From contig JAFTMS010000018.1 of the NCBI GenBank assembly GCA_017452265.1, positions 1 to 64,000 of the forward strand: a stretch of DNA of 64,000 bases. The letters run 5' to 3'. Position 1 is the stretch's first letter, and the number at the start of each line of letters is the position of its first letter. Below are positions 17,874 to 25,093 of this stretch, piece by piece. The position numbers and the translations under genes were made by a program. The notes below the pieces were generated by a model, which had not been told where the DNA came from, made no database searches, and saw only the letters and a list, made by a program, of their open reading frames with translations. This DNA comes from Bacteroidales bacterium. Its GTDB lineage: Bacteria > Bacteroidota > Bacteroidia > Bacteroidales > UBA932.

Positions 17874-18218
17874 TCATTTCAAAGACGCCGTCCAGACGAT
17901 GTAGCCCTCTTCGTCGGAAGGTGTGTCGAGGCGCAGGAGGCGGTGGGGGCCGGCGGCGTCGGGGTCTGCAAGGCCGGAGGTATCTTCACCGGCAAGGCTG
18001 GAAGCGGTGAGGCTGCGGAGGCTGCGGTCGGTGATGCATACGCAGGGCATCTGCATCCGTCCGGAGAAGGAGGCGATGTGGGGGAGGCCTTCGATGCGGG
18101 AAAGGAGGTAGGCGGAGATGCCGTAGGCTGTCCACATGCCTGTGAGGTCGTCGCAGTAGAGATGGACGTCGCTGCCGCTGTTGAGTACTTCGTTGAGGGT
18201 TATCTGGTCGGGATTCAT
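17874..18218 (-). CDS. small unknown protein in the UpxZ position (second copy)
   Basis: 114 residues from ATG 18218; a longer reading uses TTG and overlaps the previous gene. The segment LYCDDLTGMWTAYGISAYLLSRI aligns with LYDVGEYWVAFEKSAYLLERL of the neighbouring 18235-18648 gene, so the two look like diverged paralogs. In Bacteroides capsule operons the gene after upxY is upxZ, an inhibitor of other loci's UpxY proteins. The position is the same here, but sequence similarity to UpxZ is not evident to me. Confidence 0.55.
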   Translation of the reverse strand: MNPDQITLNEVLNSGSDVHLYCDDLTGMWTAYGISAYLLSRIEGLPHIASFSGRMQMPCVCITDRSLRSLTASSLAGEDTSGLADPDAAGPHRLLRLDTPSDEEGYIVWTASLK

Positions 18219-18234
18219 GTCTGTATCGTGTTTG

Positions 18235-18648
18235 TCAGTCGTTTTCGACAAGGAGGTCTTCGTACCATCGGCCGTAGGAACTCTCGTCGGCCGGCTGGGT
18301 CAGGAACTGGAGGTATTCGAGCGTACGTTTGGAAAGCACCTGATTGTGGCACATCTCATTGACGCGCTTGTAGTAGATGCTCTGCATGACGATCGGGAAA
18401 GGGTGGTTCTTCAGACGCAGCACGACCGGTTCGCCGTCCTCCTTGACGAGCCGCTCCAGAAGGTAGGCGGACTTCTCGAAGGCCACCCAGTATTCGCCGA
18501 CGTCGTACAGGTTGATCCTGTTGGCGTTGCTCATCTCCTGCTTCAGTATCTTGTTGAGGTTCACGGTCAGCAGCGTGTTGATGCGCTCGATCATCGTCTT
18601 GCCTGCCTGGCGGGAGGGGGTTGGAGAGGGGTTCATATTTCTGTTCAT
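18235..18648 (-). CDS. small unknown protein in the UpxZ position (first copy)
   Basis: 137 residues. The ATG at 18648 overlaps the upxY stop (ATGA), but residues 5-16 (MNPSPTPSRQAGK) are translated from a proline-rich repeat-like stretch, so the functional start may be the methionine at about 18594 (MIERINTLLTV). The core YWVAFEKSAYLLERLVKEDGE and VMQSIYYKRVNEMCH is predicted helical and soluble. Its place directly after the antiterminator gene suggests a regulatory role in capsule expression; no catalytic motif is visible. Confidence 0.6.
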   Translation of the reverse strand: MNRNMNPSPTPSRQAGKTMIERINTLLTVNLNKILKQEMSNANRINLYDVGEYWVAFEKSAYLLERLVKEDGEPVVLRLKNHPFPIVMQSIYYKRVNEMCHNQVLSKRTLEYLQFLTQPADESSYGRWYEDLLVEND

Positions 18649-19205
18649 TGATTGTCGAGGACCTGGAGATACCCTTCCGTGAATTCGGTTATCATCACGG
18701 CGGCTATGCCCTGCACCATCACGGCCACACGCTTCCTGCGCTTGCCGTCCACCTTGACGAAGAGGCCTTCTATGCCGTCGAACGCGCCACCGATTATCCT
18801 GACGGGCGTACCCTTGCTCAGGTTGACCTCCTCCGGGGACAGATACACGAGATCCGAGCTGTAGGTGTCGCAGACGGTGATGAACTGCTGCATCTGACGC
18901 TCGGGAACTATGATGGGGACGTTGCGGCTGCCTTCCTGCTTCGTGAGGTACTGGAGATATTTCATGCCGGCCTTCAGGGCCTGGATGTGTTCCTTTGTCG
19001 TATGCACGAAAATGAGGTTGTTGATGGCGGGGACGAGCCTGCGCACCTTGCCCTGCCTGCGGTCGTTGACCATTGCATATTTCATCGGGACAAAGCAGCG
19101 CACTTCCTTTCCTTCCAGAAATTCCTTTGCCTTCATCGACCTGCCGAATGTCGCGCTCATAGCGAACCAGAGAGGTTCACCTGCGCTGTCCGAAATCATG
19201 CACAT
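18645..19205 (-). CDS. UpxY-type NusG-like transcription antiterminator
   Basis: 186 residues. The N-terminal NGN domain starts LWFAMSATFGRSMKAKEFLE and the C-terminal KOW domain is VNLSKGTPVRIIGGAFDGIEG followed by KVDGKRRKRVAVMV. NusG paralogs of this kind head capsule operons in Bacteroidales and allow RNA polymerase to pass terminators in their own long operon. First gene of the operon; the leader from 19206 to 19331 precedes it and a candidate invertible promoter lies further upstream. Confidence 0.88.
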   Translation of the reverse strand: MCMISDSAGEPLWFAMSATFGRSMKAKEFLEGKEVRCFVPMKYAMVNDRRQGKVRRLVPAINNLIFVHTTKEHIQALKAGMKYLQYLTKQEGSRNVPIIVPERQMQQFITVCDTYSSDLVYLSPEEVNLSKGTPVRIIGGAFDGIEGLFVKVDGKRRKRVAVMVQGIAAVMITEFTEGYLQVLDNQ

Positions 19206-19324
19206 ATATTCCCATGGCTCCCTGACACGAGGGCGTTACCGCTCTGTTCCAGGTAATTACAGAATCCGAAGAATTCATATTTCACACACAATCGATATCT
19301 TTTCGCACTCATTATGCTGCATCG

Positions 19325-19355
19325 AAAAAAGTCAATCTTCTCCGAGAAGATTGAC
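19325..19355 (-). terminator. palindrome with T-run ahead of upxY (also left inverted repeat)
   Basis: A perfect 12-base stem (19331-19342 with 19344-19355) around a single C. On the minus strand it is followed by six T (19330-19325), so it has the form of an intrinsic terminator lying upstream of upxY. It would stop transcripts entering from the mnmA side, or act on the leader. The same sequence is the left copy of the inverted repeat pair. Confidence 0.5.
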
Positions 19356-19518
19356 TTTCATGAGTGCCTGCCTGTAATACAATACGTTATGATGACCTTT
19401 TATGGGCGAAACGTGGAAATAAACGTCGTCAGGGGAAAATTTTTTCCCTTCAGAAGTGGCAAAATCCGATAATAATTCCTACTTTTGCATTCAAATGTAA
19501 ATCTTCTCGGAGAAGATT
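19331..19518. promoter_or_regulatory. candidate invertible promoter segment of the capsule operon (OFF orientation)
   Basis: Two palindromes, 19331-19355 and 19500-19518, have opposite central bases (C and G), so they are inverted copies sharing 21 identical positions. They enclose about 145 A+T-rich bases. Inside, TACTTTTG at 19480-19487 matches the -7 box TAnnTTTG and points to the plus strand, away from the capsule operon and into the hairpin terminator at 19527-19557. No TAnnTTTG box was found facing upxY within the segment. Bacteroides capsule promoters inverted by the Mpi recombinase have this architecture. Inversion itself is inferred. Confidence 0.6.
19480..19487 (+). promoter_or_regulatory. 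-7 box inside the candidate invertible segment
   Basis: TACTTTTG fits TAnnTTTG with predicted start near 19494. A clear TTTG -33 box is absent at 19 to 21 bases upstream, where GTGGC is found. In the present orientation the transcript would be about 60 bases long and end at the terminator 19527-19557. Confidence 0.5.
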
Positions 19519-19526
19519 GATACAAA

Positions 19527-19557
19527 AATGCCCGGCTGCAGCCGGGCATTCGTTTTT
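19527..19557. terminator. bidirectional terminator between mnmA and the capsule promoter region
   Basis: Perfect 10-base stem AATGCCCGGC / GCCGGGCATT with loop TGCA (19527-19550). Five T follow on the plus strand (19553-19557) and five T on the minus strand (19528-19524). It ends mnmA transcription and would stop the outward promoter of the invertible segment. Confidence 0.8.
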
Positions 19558-19579
19558 GGCGGGTGAGGGTGAGCCTGGA

Positions 19580-21025
19580 TCAGATGACTCCGGATCCGAG
19601 CATTTCGACCGAGGTGTCTCTTGCCCCTGTTGCAAGCCGCTCTTCCACGGGAGTGTACCAGACGGCGAACTGGCCCGGGGTGATTCCGCGCTGCGGGGTG
19701 TCGAAGAGTATGTACAGACCGTTTTCACGCATCAGAAGCGTGGCGTCCTGCAGAGGCTGGCGGTAGCGTATGCGTACACGGTAGCGGCGTATCTCTCCGA
19801 TGGCCATGCGCATGTCCTCCCTTATCCAGTGGACGTCTTCCGGAGCTATGCGCAGGCAGCTTCTCGACAGTCCCTTGTGCGTGTGTCCTTCACCTATATA
19901 TATGATATTGCGCTCCACATCCGTCTCTATGACGAATACGGAATCCTTGTGCCCGCCGATGTTCAGCCCCTTGCGCTGGCCTATGGTGTAGAACTGGGCC
20001 CCGTCGTGACGGCCGACGATCTTCCCGTACGGATTCTCCTTGCAGCGGGTCTTCTTTACATGCTTCCTGCCGCTCCTGTATGTCTCAGTCTCGAACCTTA
20101 TGTCATAATTGACAGGGGCTGACAGCCTAAGAAACTGTCCGTCGCTCAGCCCGGCCATCTTTTCCATGGAGAACGGGCATCCGATGCCAACTGTCTTCGT
20201 GCCCTTGTCTTCTGATATGTAGTCGGTTATCATCTTCACCTCGCCTTCTTCCGGAAGCAGGGATGAAAGCGTGTCGTGTATATATGCATACTGCTCATTG
20301 TCGGTGTAATATGCGTCGTAGACCTCCACGATGTCTCCTTCGCGCGGCTTCAGCTTCTGCTGCAGGAAGGTCGGCAGATCCACCTTTCCTACGAAACAGA
20401 TTCCCTGCGAGTCCTTCTTGTCGGCAGAAGGAAGATCCGCTTCATGAGCCAGCCTGCGCACTTGAGGCTTATCTATTTCTCCGATCGGAAACATCGCCTG
20501 CGAAAGCTGCTCCTGGGAGAGCTGACAGAGGAAATAGCTCTGGTCCTTGTTCGGATCGCTTCCTGCGAGTATCCTGTGCACCTGCTGTGTGCCTCCATCT
20601 CCGTCCGGCAGTCCAACGGTCTCCTTCCTGCAGTAATGCCCTGTGGCGACATAATCAGCCCCGAGCTTCCTGGCACATTTGAGGAATGCGTCGAACTTTA
20701 TCTCCCTGTTGCACAGCACGTCGGGATTGGGAGTACGGCCCTTCTCGTATTCATCGAACATATAGTCCACCACCCTCTGGCGATACTCCTTGCTCAAGTC
20801 CACAAAATAGAAAGGAATACCTATCTTGCGTGCCACCATTTCGGCCACAAAACGGTCTTCCTCCCACTCGCAGTCGCCGTGGAGGGTCGTCGAGGCATCA
20901 TGCCAGTTCTGCATGAAAAGGGCGAATACGTCGTAGCCCTGCTGCTTGAGCAGAAGGGCCGCAACACTCGAATCAACGCCTCCTGAAAGGCCTATGCACA
21001 CCTTAATATTCTGATTTTCCGCCAT
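19580..21025 (-). CDS. mnmA: tRNA 2-thiouridine(34) synthase MnmA, with an extra internal domain
   Basis: 481 residues, about 100 longer than usual. The PP-loop SGGVDSS is at 14-20 and the catalytic cysteines are Cys105 (PDVLCN) and Cys210 (SQGICF). The enzyme activates U34 of Lys, Glu and Gln tRNAs with ATP and inserts sulfur delivered as a persulfide. In ordinary MnmA the GDIVE segment is followed at once by GxxxGxHDGxxxYTIGQRKGL. Here residues about 235-332 are inserted between them, rich in charged and aromatic residues and including RSGRKHVKKTRCKENPYGK. All core motifs remain intact. A bidirectional terminator follows. Confidence 0.93.
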   Translation of the reverse strand: MAENQNIKVCIGLSGGVDSSVAALLLKQQGYDVFALFMQNWHDASTTLHGDCEWEEDRFVAEMVARKIGIPFYFVDLSKEYRQRVVDYMFDEYEKGRTPNPDVLCNREIKFDAFLKCARKLGADYVATGHYCRKETVGLPDGDGGTQQVHRILAGSDPNKDQSYFLCQLSQEQLSQAMFPIGEIDKPQVRRLAHEADLPSADKKDSQGICFVGKVDLPTFLQQKLKPREGDIVEVYDAYYTDNEQYAYIHDTLSSLLPEEGEVKMITDYISEDKGTKTVGIGCPFSMEKMAGLSDGQFLRLSAPVNYDIRFETETYRSGRKHVKKTRCKENPYGKIVGRHDGAQFYTIGQRKGLNIGGHKDSVFVIETDVERNIIYIGEGHTHKGLSRSCLRIAPEDVHWIREDMRMAIGEIRRYRVRIRYRQPLQDATLLMRENGLYILFDTPQRGITPGQFAVWYTPVEERLATGARDTSVEMLGSGVI

Positions 21026-21026
21026 T

Positions 21027-21060
21027 TTTGAGCCTTATTTGACAAAAAGCATTATATTTG
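21027..21060 (+). promoter_or_regulatory. promoter of cdd
   Basis: TATATTTG at 21053-21060 is a full -7 match, with TTTG at 21027-21030 spaced 22 bases upstream. The cdd ATG is at 21119, giving a leader of about 50 bases. Confidence 0.5.
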
Positions 21061-21118
21061 TCCTATATCTGCAAATACAACCTGCAAAGATAACGTAATT
21101 CAAGCACTAAGACAAATT

Positions 21119-21592
21119 ATGACAGTCAAAGAGATTAAAATAGCATATGCTGAGTACGGATCGCTCGAACAGCTTGAGCCGCAGGACAGGGAACTTGCCA
21201 AGGCCGCCATCGAGGCGACTAAGAGTTCTTATGCCCCGTATTCGCATTTCAACGTCGGTGCAGCTGTGCGTCTTGAGGGTGGCGAGATAGTCTGCGGCTC
21301 GAATCAGGAGAATGCCGCTTTCCCGTCAGGACTTTGTGCGGAAAGGACGGCGATGTTCTATGCCAATGCCGCTAATCCTGAAAAGGCGATGCTTTCAATA
21401 GCACTTGCAGGCTGCCAGAACGGTATTCTGTGTGAAACTCCGGCAACGCCTTGCGGAGCCTGCCGTCAGGTGATGGCCCAGTACCAGACGAAAAGCGGAA
21501 AAGACATGTCCGTGCTTATGGTAGGAAGGGAAAAGATATGGAAATTCGATCGGGTGGATGATATTCTTCCGCTTATCTTCGACAGCATTTAG
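21119..21592 (+). CDS. cdd: cytidine deaminase
   Basis: 157 residues, the normal length for the tetrameric type. SSYAPYSHFNVGAAV holds the substrate-binding residues; CAERTAMF supplies the zinc cysteine and catalytic glutamate, and PCGACRQVMAQY the other two zinc cysteines. It converts cytidine and deoxycytidine to the uridine forms in pyrimidine salvage. It stands alone between the divergent mnmA and the convergent five-gene cassette. Confidence 0.95.
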   Translation: MTVKEIKIAYAEYGSLEQLEPQDRELAKAAIEATKSSYAPYSHFNVGAAVRLEGGEIVCGSNQENAAFPSGLCAERTAMFYANAANPEKAMLSIALAGCQNGILCETPATPCGACRQVMAQYQTKSGKDMSVLMVGREKIWKFDRVDDILPLIFDSI

Positions 21593-21616
21593 GGCAGATG
21601 CCGTCCGTGGCGGCCG

Positions 21617-23260
21617 TCACGAGTGGATGCCATCGGGAATGTGAATCCTGTTGCTGCAGATTTCGGCTGTGGCTTCGCGATGGGTCACCATTATCATCGT
21701 CCTGCCTTCCAGATTCTCCGTTATGCGGCTTATCAGCGTCCTTTCCGTCTGTGGGTCGAGGGCTGAAGTCGGCTCGTCGAGCAGCAGTATGCCTCCTTTG
21801 CGCAGCAGCGCCCTTGCAATGGCGATGCGCTGTGCCTGTCCTTCGCTGAGTCCGGAACCTCTCTCGCCGCACATCGTCTCCAGTCCGTCCGGAAGTTCGT
21901 AGACAAATTCGGCGGAAGCGGTGAAAAGAGCCTTGTGCAGCTGTCCGTCAGTGGCGTACGGGTCTCCGAGCAGAAGATTCTCCCTGATCGTGCCGCTCAT
22001 CAGCGTGTTTCCCTGAGGCACATAAACGATGTTGCATCTTGTCTGCGGGGATACAGGGACGGACTGTATCTCATTGTACATCAGTATCCTGCCCTTGTCA
22101 GGCTCAAGCAGGGCAAGAATCAGCCTCATCATCGTGCTTTTACCCGCTCCGGTTTCTCCGAGCAGGGCGGTCGTGGTGCCGGGACGGAAGTCGCAGGTGC
22201 ACCCTTCGAGCGTCTTTGCGCTGCTGTCGGGATATGCAAAGTCCACATCTTCGAAGCGTACGCCTATGTTGCCTTCGAGATGGAACGGAGCGCCGGACTC
22301 TTCGGACGGCTGGGTCTCGATTTCAACGAGCCTTTCGGCGGATGTCAGGCTGTTTATCAGTGGAGGGAACTGTCGCGACAGGTTCATTATCGGGCGCTGG
22401 ATCTGTCCCACGAGCTGCAGGAAGGCCGTCATCATTCCGAATGTGGCGGTGCCGGACATCATGCCGAAGACTCCCCAGAGGAACGCTGCCGCATATCCGG
22501 CTGAAAAACCGGTCTGTATGAGGCTTTTCGTGAAGATGGAGTAGCCGGTCTTGTCCATGACCTGTCCTTGGAGCGTGTCCTGCTGCTGCGCGAGCGAATC
22601 GCTGACGTCCGGCACCCTTTCAAGCGTATGGAGCACGAGCCTGTGCTGCAGGCTTTCCTGCATATGGGACTGCAGGCCGCTTTCGGTCGTCCTGATGCCC
22701 TTGGTGAGCCTTCTCATCCGTGTGATGTAGCTTTTGCTCAGGAGCAGGGCGACCAGCATGATGCCGGGGATGGCCCATGCGAGTCCGGGAGCGAGGGTGA
22801 ACAGAAATATGAATGCCGCGATGAACTGCACGGCAGCCGTGATGACTGCGGGCACCGACTTCGTGACGGATTCAGCCACGACCCTTACGTCCTCCATTAT
22901 GCGGTTGAGCGTGTCCCCGCTGTGAAAAGCGTCCTTGCCGCTCCATCTGCTCTGCATCATGCCGGTGAAGAGGCGGTGGCGCAGTCTGTTCTTCAGCAGG
23001 ACGTCGCTTTTGCTGAGGAGGTGCTGCTCGACGGCTGACAGCAGGATCTGCATGACCATGCATCCTGCCATCACGCATATATATGCAGGAAGGTTCTCGT
23101 TATCGCCTGAGGTGGCGGTGTCTATGAGCCTTTTGCATATCCAGACGAAGGTCAGGGACGCGGCGATATGGAGAATCCCGACGGATGATGCCCCTGCGAC
23201 GTACCCGCGTACACCGTATGATGCACGCCACATCCATGATATGCAGTCCCTTGTCCTCAT
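21617..23260 (-). CDS. ABC exporter (fused membrane and ATPase domains)
   Basis: 547 residues from ATG 23260, which overlaps the stop of the upstream gene (ATGA). The N-terminal 300 residues form a six-helix type I exporter domain; the ATPase has Walker A GETGAGKSTM, Q-loop region, signature LSEGQAQRIAIARALL and Walker B ILLLDEPTSALD. It is the last gene of the five-gene cassette, as in RiPP and lasso-peptide clusters where such an exporter secretes the product. There is no N-terminal C39 peptidase domain. Substrate unknown. Confidence 0.9.
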   Translation of the reverse strand: MRTRDCISWMWRASYGVRGYVAGASSVGILHIAASLTFVWICKRLIDTATSGDNENLPAYICVMAGCMVMQILLSAVEQHLLSKSDVLLKNRLRHRLFTGMMQSRWSGKDAFHSGDTLNRIMEDVRVVAESVTKSVPAVITAAVQFIAAFIFLFTLAPGLAWAIPGIMLVALLLSKSYITRMRRLTKGIRTTESGLQSHMQESLQHRLVLHTLERVPDVSDSLAQQQDTLQGQVMDKTGYSIFTKSLIQTGFSAGYAAAFLWGVFGMMSGTATFGMMTAFLQLVGQIQRPIMNLSRQFPPLINSLTSAERLVEIETQPSEESGAPFHLEGNIGVRFEDVDFAYPDSSAKTLEGCTCDFRPGTTTALLGETGAGKSTMMRLILALLEPDKGRILMYNEIQSVPVSPQTRCNIVYVPQGNTLMSGTIRENLLLGDPYATDGQLHKALFTASAEFVYELPDGLETMCGERGSGLSEGQAQRIAIARALLRKGGILLLDEPTSALDPQTERTLISRITENLEGRTMIMVTHREATAEICSNRIHIPDGIHS

Positions 23261-24366
23261 CCCAGCCTTACGAATACGTTCCTCATGCCGTTCATGAAAT
23301 ATGATGTCCATGATTTCAGGACCTCCGAAGGAGATATGGCGGCGAGACGGGCCACTCTTGAGGTGTTCGTCCTGAACGAGTAGAACTTTCCGGCGAAATG
23401 TCCTTTCGGACGTGGTGTCTTCCTGCTCTCGGAATATTTTCCGAAGTTTCCTTCCTCCCAGATGAATTCCATGGCCTTGTCGGCTCTGCTGTCATATCTG
23501 CCTGTGTAAAGAGGGCATTCCGACGCCGGAAGACCGAGCTTCTTCACTGCGACCGATGCGAATATTTCCCATGCCCGTCTGAGGCCGAACCTGTCGAGAT
23601 TGCCGGCCAGTTCATCGATGTCCAGTTCTTTGTGGAATCTGTGAAGATACAGGGCCCAGTCGCAGAGCTGCCTCAGACCGATTCCACCTGTCATGAAATG
23701 GTGCCATGCATGATAGAGTATGAATATGGCATCGAATCCGGCCGGCGGCAGATTGATTTCTTCGCCGCCTATGACGACCTTCCGCAGCTCCGACTTTTCC
23801 AGCTGCTCCACCGTCCATTCCCGGAACAGCCTGTCCACACGCCTTCCCGGCAGGATGCATGCGACGCGGTGGATTTCTATCTCGACGCCTTCCGAATCTG
23901 TGTTGAAGTGCTTCAGATGGGCATATTTGCGGATGTCATGTTCCTTGTCCGGCTCCATGATGTCCATCGCCTTGAGGAAATTTCTTTCTCCGACATACAG
24001 GTCTATGTCTCCGCACTGGCGGCTCAACGGGTTCGGATAGTTCAGTGCCAGGCCCTGTCCCTTGAAGAGCACCGACCTGATGCCTGCGTCGTCCATGATA
24101 TGCTTTACCTCGGCGACCTTCCTGTTCAGCAGGGCATGCGACTGATATATCTTAGTGACTCTGGAATGAAGCTTGAGCCTTGCGGCCGCATCGGGCCTGG
24201 ATTCTTCCGGAACATGCATGACCGCTTCGGCAATCAGTCCGTTGACGGTCTGCTGCTCGGCAAGCTTCATGACCTTGTTCCAGTCCGGATCCGGCTCCAT
24301 TTCGCATGGTACGCCCCATAACGCACTGCGCAGAAGCGCAAGCAGTGTCTCCCGTGCTTCCATCAT
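23257..24366 (-). CDS. nucleotidyltransferase-family protein (NTP_transf_5 type)
   Basis: 369 residues. The core has VLFKGQGLALNYPNPLSRQ (near 99-117) followed by GDIDLYV (119-125), the signature of this uncharacterised nucleotidyltransferase family; the two acidic residues would bind metal and NTP. A later segment AIFILYHAWHHFMTGGIGLRQ is also conserved in the family. It is flanked by PqqD-like and ABC genes with ATGA overlaps on both sides. In lasso-peptide clusters such as paeninodin a protein of this kind accompanies an HprK-like kinase. Its target here is unknown. Confidence 0.82.
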   Translation of the reverse strand: MMEARETLLALLRSALWGVPCEMEPDPDWNKVMKLAEQQTVNGLIAEAVMHVPEESRPDAAARLKLHSRVTKIYQSHALLNRKVAEVKHIMDDAGIRSVLFKGQGLALNYPNPLSRQCGDIDLYVGERNFLKAMDIMEPDKEHDIRKYAHLKHFNTDSEGVEIEIHRVACILPGRRVDRLFREWTVEQLEKSELRKVVIGGEEINLPPAGFDAIFILYHAWHHFMTGGIGLRQLCDWALYLHRFHKELDIDELAGNLDRFGLRRAWEIFASVAVKKLGLPASECPLYTGRYDSRADKAMEFIWEEGNFGKYSESRKTPRPKGHFAGKFYSFRTNTSRVARLAAISPSEVLKSWTSYFMNGMRNVFVRLG

Positions 24367-24632
24367 GCCTCCACGAGACCGGCTTCAACCCATTGCGAGG
24401 CAATTGCAGCCGCATCCTTTTCCGCAAGGCTGCTGTCGATGCCGTATTCTGCAACAAGCAGTGCGGCGAGCGTCCCTGTGTCGAACTCCTTTCCTTCGAT
24501 TTCCTTCCACAGGTATGCAGCAGAGCTGTTCAGCGTGATGAGCTTGTTGAAGTCCACCTGGTTGACTCCTTCTCCGATGACCGTCGCCTGTCCCATGACG
24601 TCGCGCAGTCTGAATCCGTCGATTATCTTCAT
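24363..24632 (-). CDS. PqqD-like peptide-binding protein
   Basis: 89 residues with the winged-helix layout of the PqqD/RRE family: MKIIDGFRLRDVMGQ, VDFNKLITLNSSAAYLW, then LAALLVAEYGIDSSLAEKD and VEAGLVEA. PqqD-like domains bind leader peptides of ribosomally made precursors and hand them to modifying enzymes. The stop overlaps the nucleotidyltransferase start (ATGA). Its presence is the best evidence that the cassette acts on a peptide, though such small proteins also occur where no precursor is known. Confidence 0.85.
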   Translation of the reverse strand: MKIIDGFRLRDVMGQATVIGEGVNQVDFNKLITLNSSAAYLWKEIEGKEFDTGTLAALLVAEYGIDSSLAEKDAAAIASQWVEAGLVEA

Positions 24633-24634
24633 AT

Positions 24635-25093
24635 TTACAAATTTATACGTTTATATATTGCCAGCAGATATCTTCTGACCGGCAGCAGTCTTGCCCATAT
24701 CCTTGCCTTCCTCAGGTGCGCAGGCGACTGACAGTCGATCTGTTTCCCGTCCCTGACTATCTTCACTGCCACACCCAGGACATCCTTTTCCGTGCAGTGC
24801 TCCTTTCCCGCTACGTTTCCGTCGCCCATCAGCGTGAGCCGGCCTTCTTCCGCACTTATTATCCTATGGACGACATATCTTGAATCATCCGTCCTTGCCA
24901 GCACGATGTCGCCCGCCTTCAGGACAGAAGGCTTCCTCAATATTATGCTGTCCCTGCCTCCCCGTATGAAAGGCAGCATACTGATTCCCTTGGGCTTGAA
25001 GACCACTTCCGAGCCTTCCTCCAAGAGCCTCCCGATTTCGATGGCGAACGTTTCGTTCGGAACGGTCATGCTTTTCATACCTGCTGCCTTCAT
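24635..25093 (-). CDS. S24/S26-type signal-peptidase-like protein
   Basis: 152 residues from ATG 25093, which overlaps the kinase stop (ATGA). The motif KGISMLPFIRGGRD holds the catalytic serine (Ser38), and SRYVVHRIIS holds a histidine (His76) where bacterial type I peptidases have lysine, as in SipW/archaeal-type signal peptidases; LMGDGN completes the site. There is no convincing membrane anchor, only a basic C-terminal tail. It may cleave a leader or a modified peptide, or be a non-classical regulator. Third element of the RiPP-like cassette. Confidence 0.8.
   Translation of the reverse strand: MKAAGMKSMTVPNETFAIEIGRLLEEGSEVVFKPKGISMLPFIRGGRDSIILRKPSVLKAGDIVLARTDDSRYVVHRIISAEEGRLTLMGDGNVAGKEHCTEKDVLGVAVKIVRDGKQIDCQSPAHLRKARIWARLLPVRRYLLAIYKRINL

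Noticed and set aside
18605..18640. G-rich tract as a possible G-quadruplex or promoter element
   Set aside because: It is inside or at the start of a coding frame and resembles a dispersed proline-coding repeat; no evidence of a regulatory role.
19500..19518. Right-hand palindrome as an intrinsic terminator
   Set aside because: No T-run on either strand; it makes more sense as the partner of the left inverted repeat.
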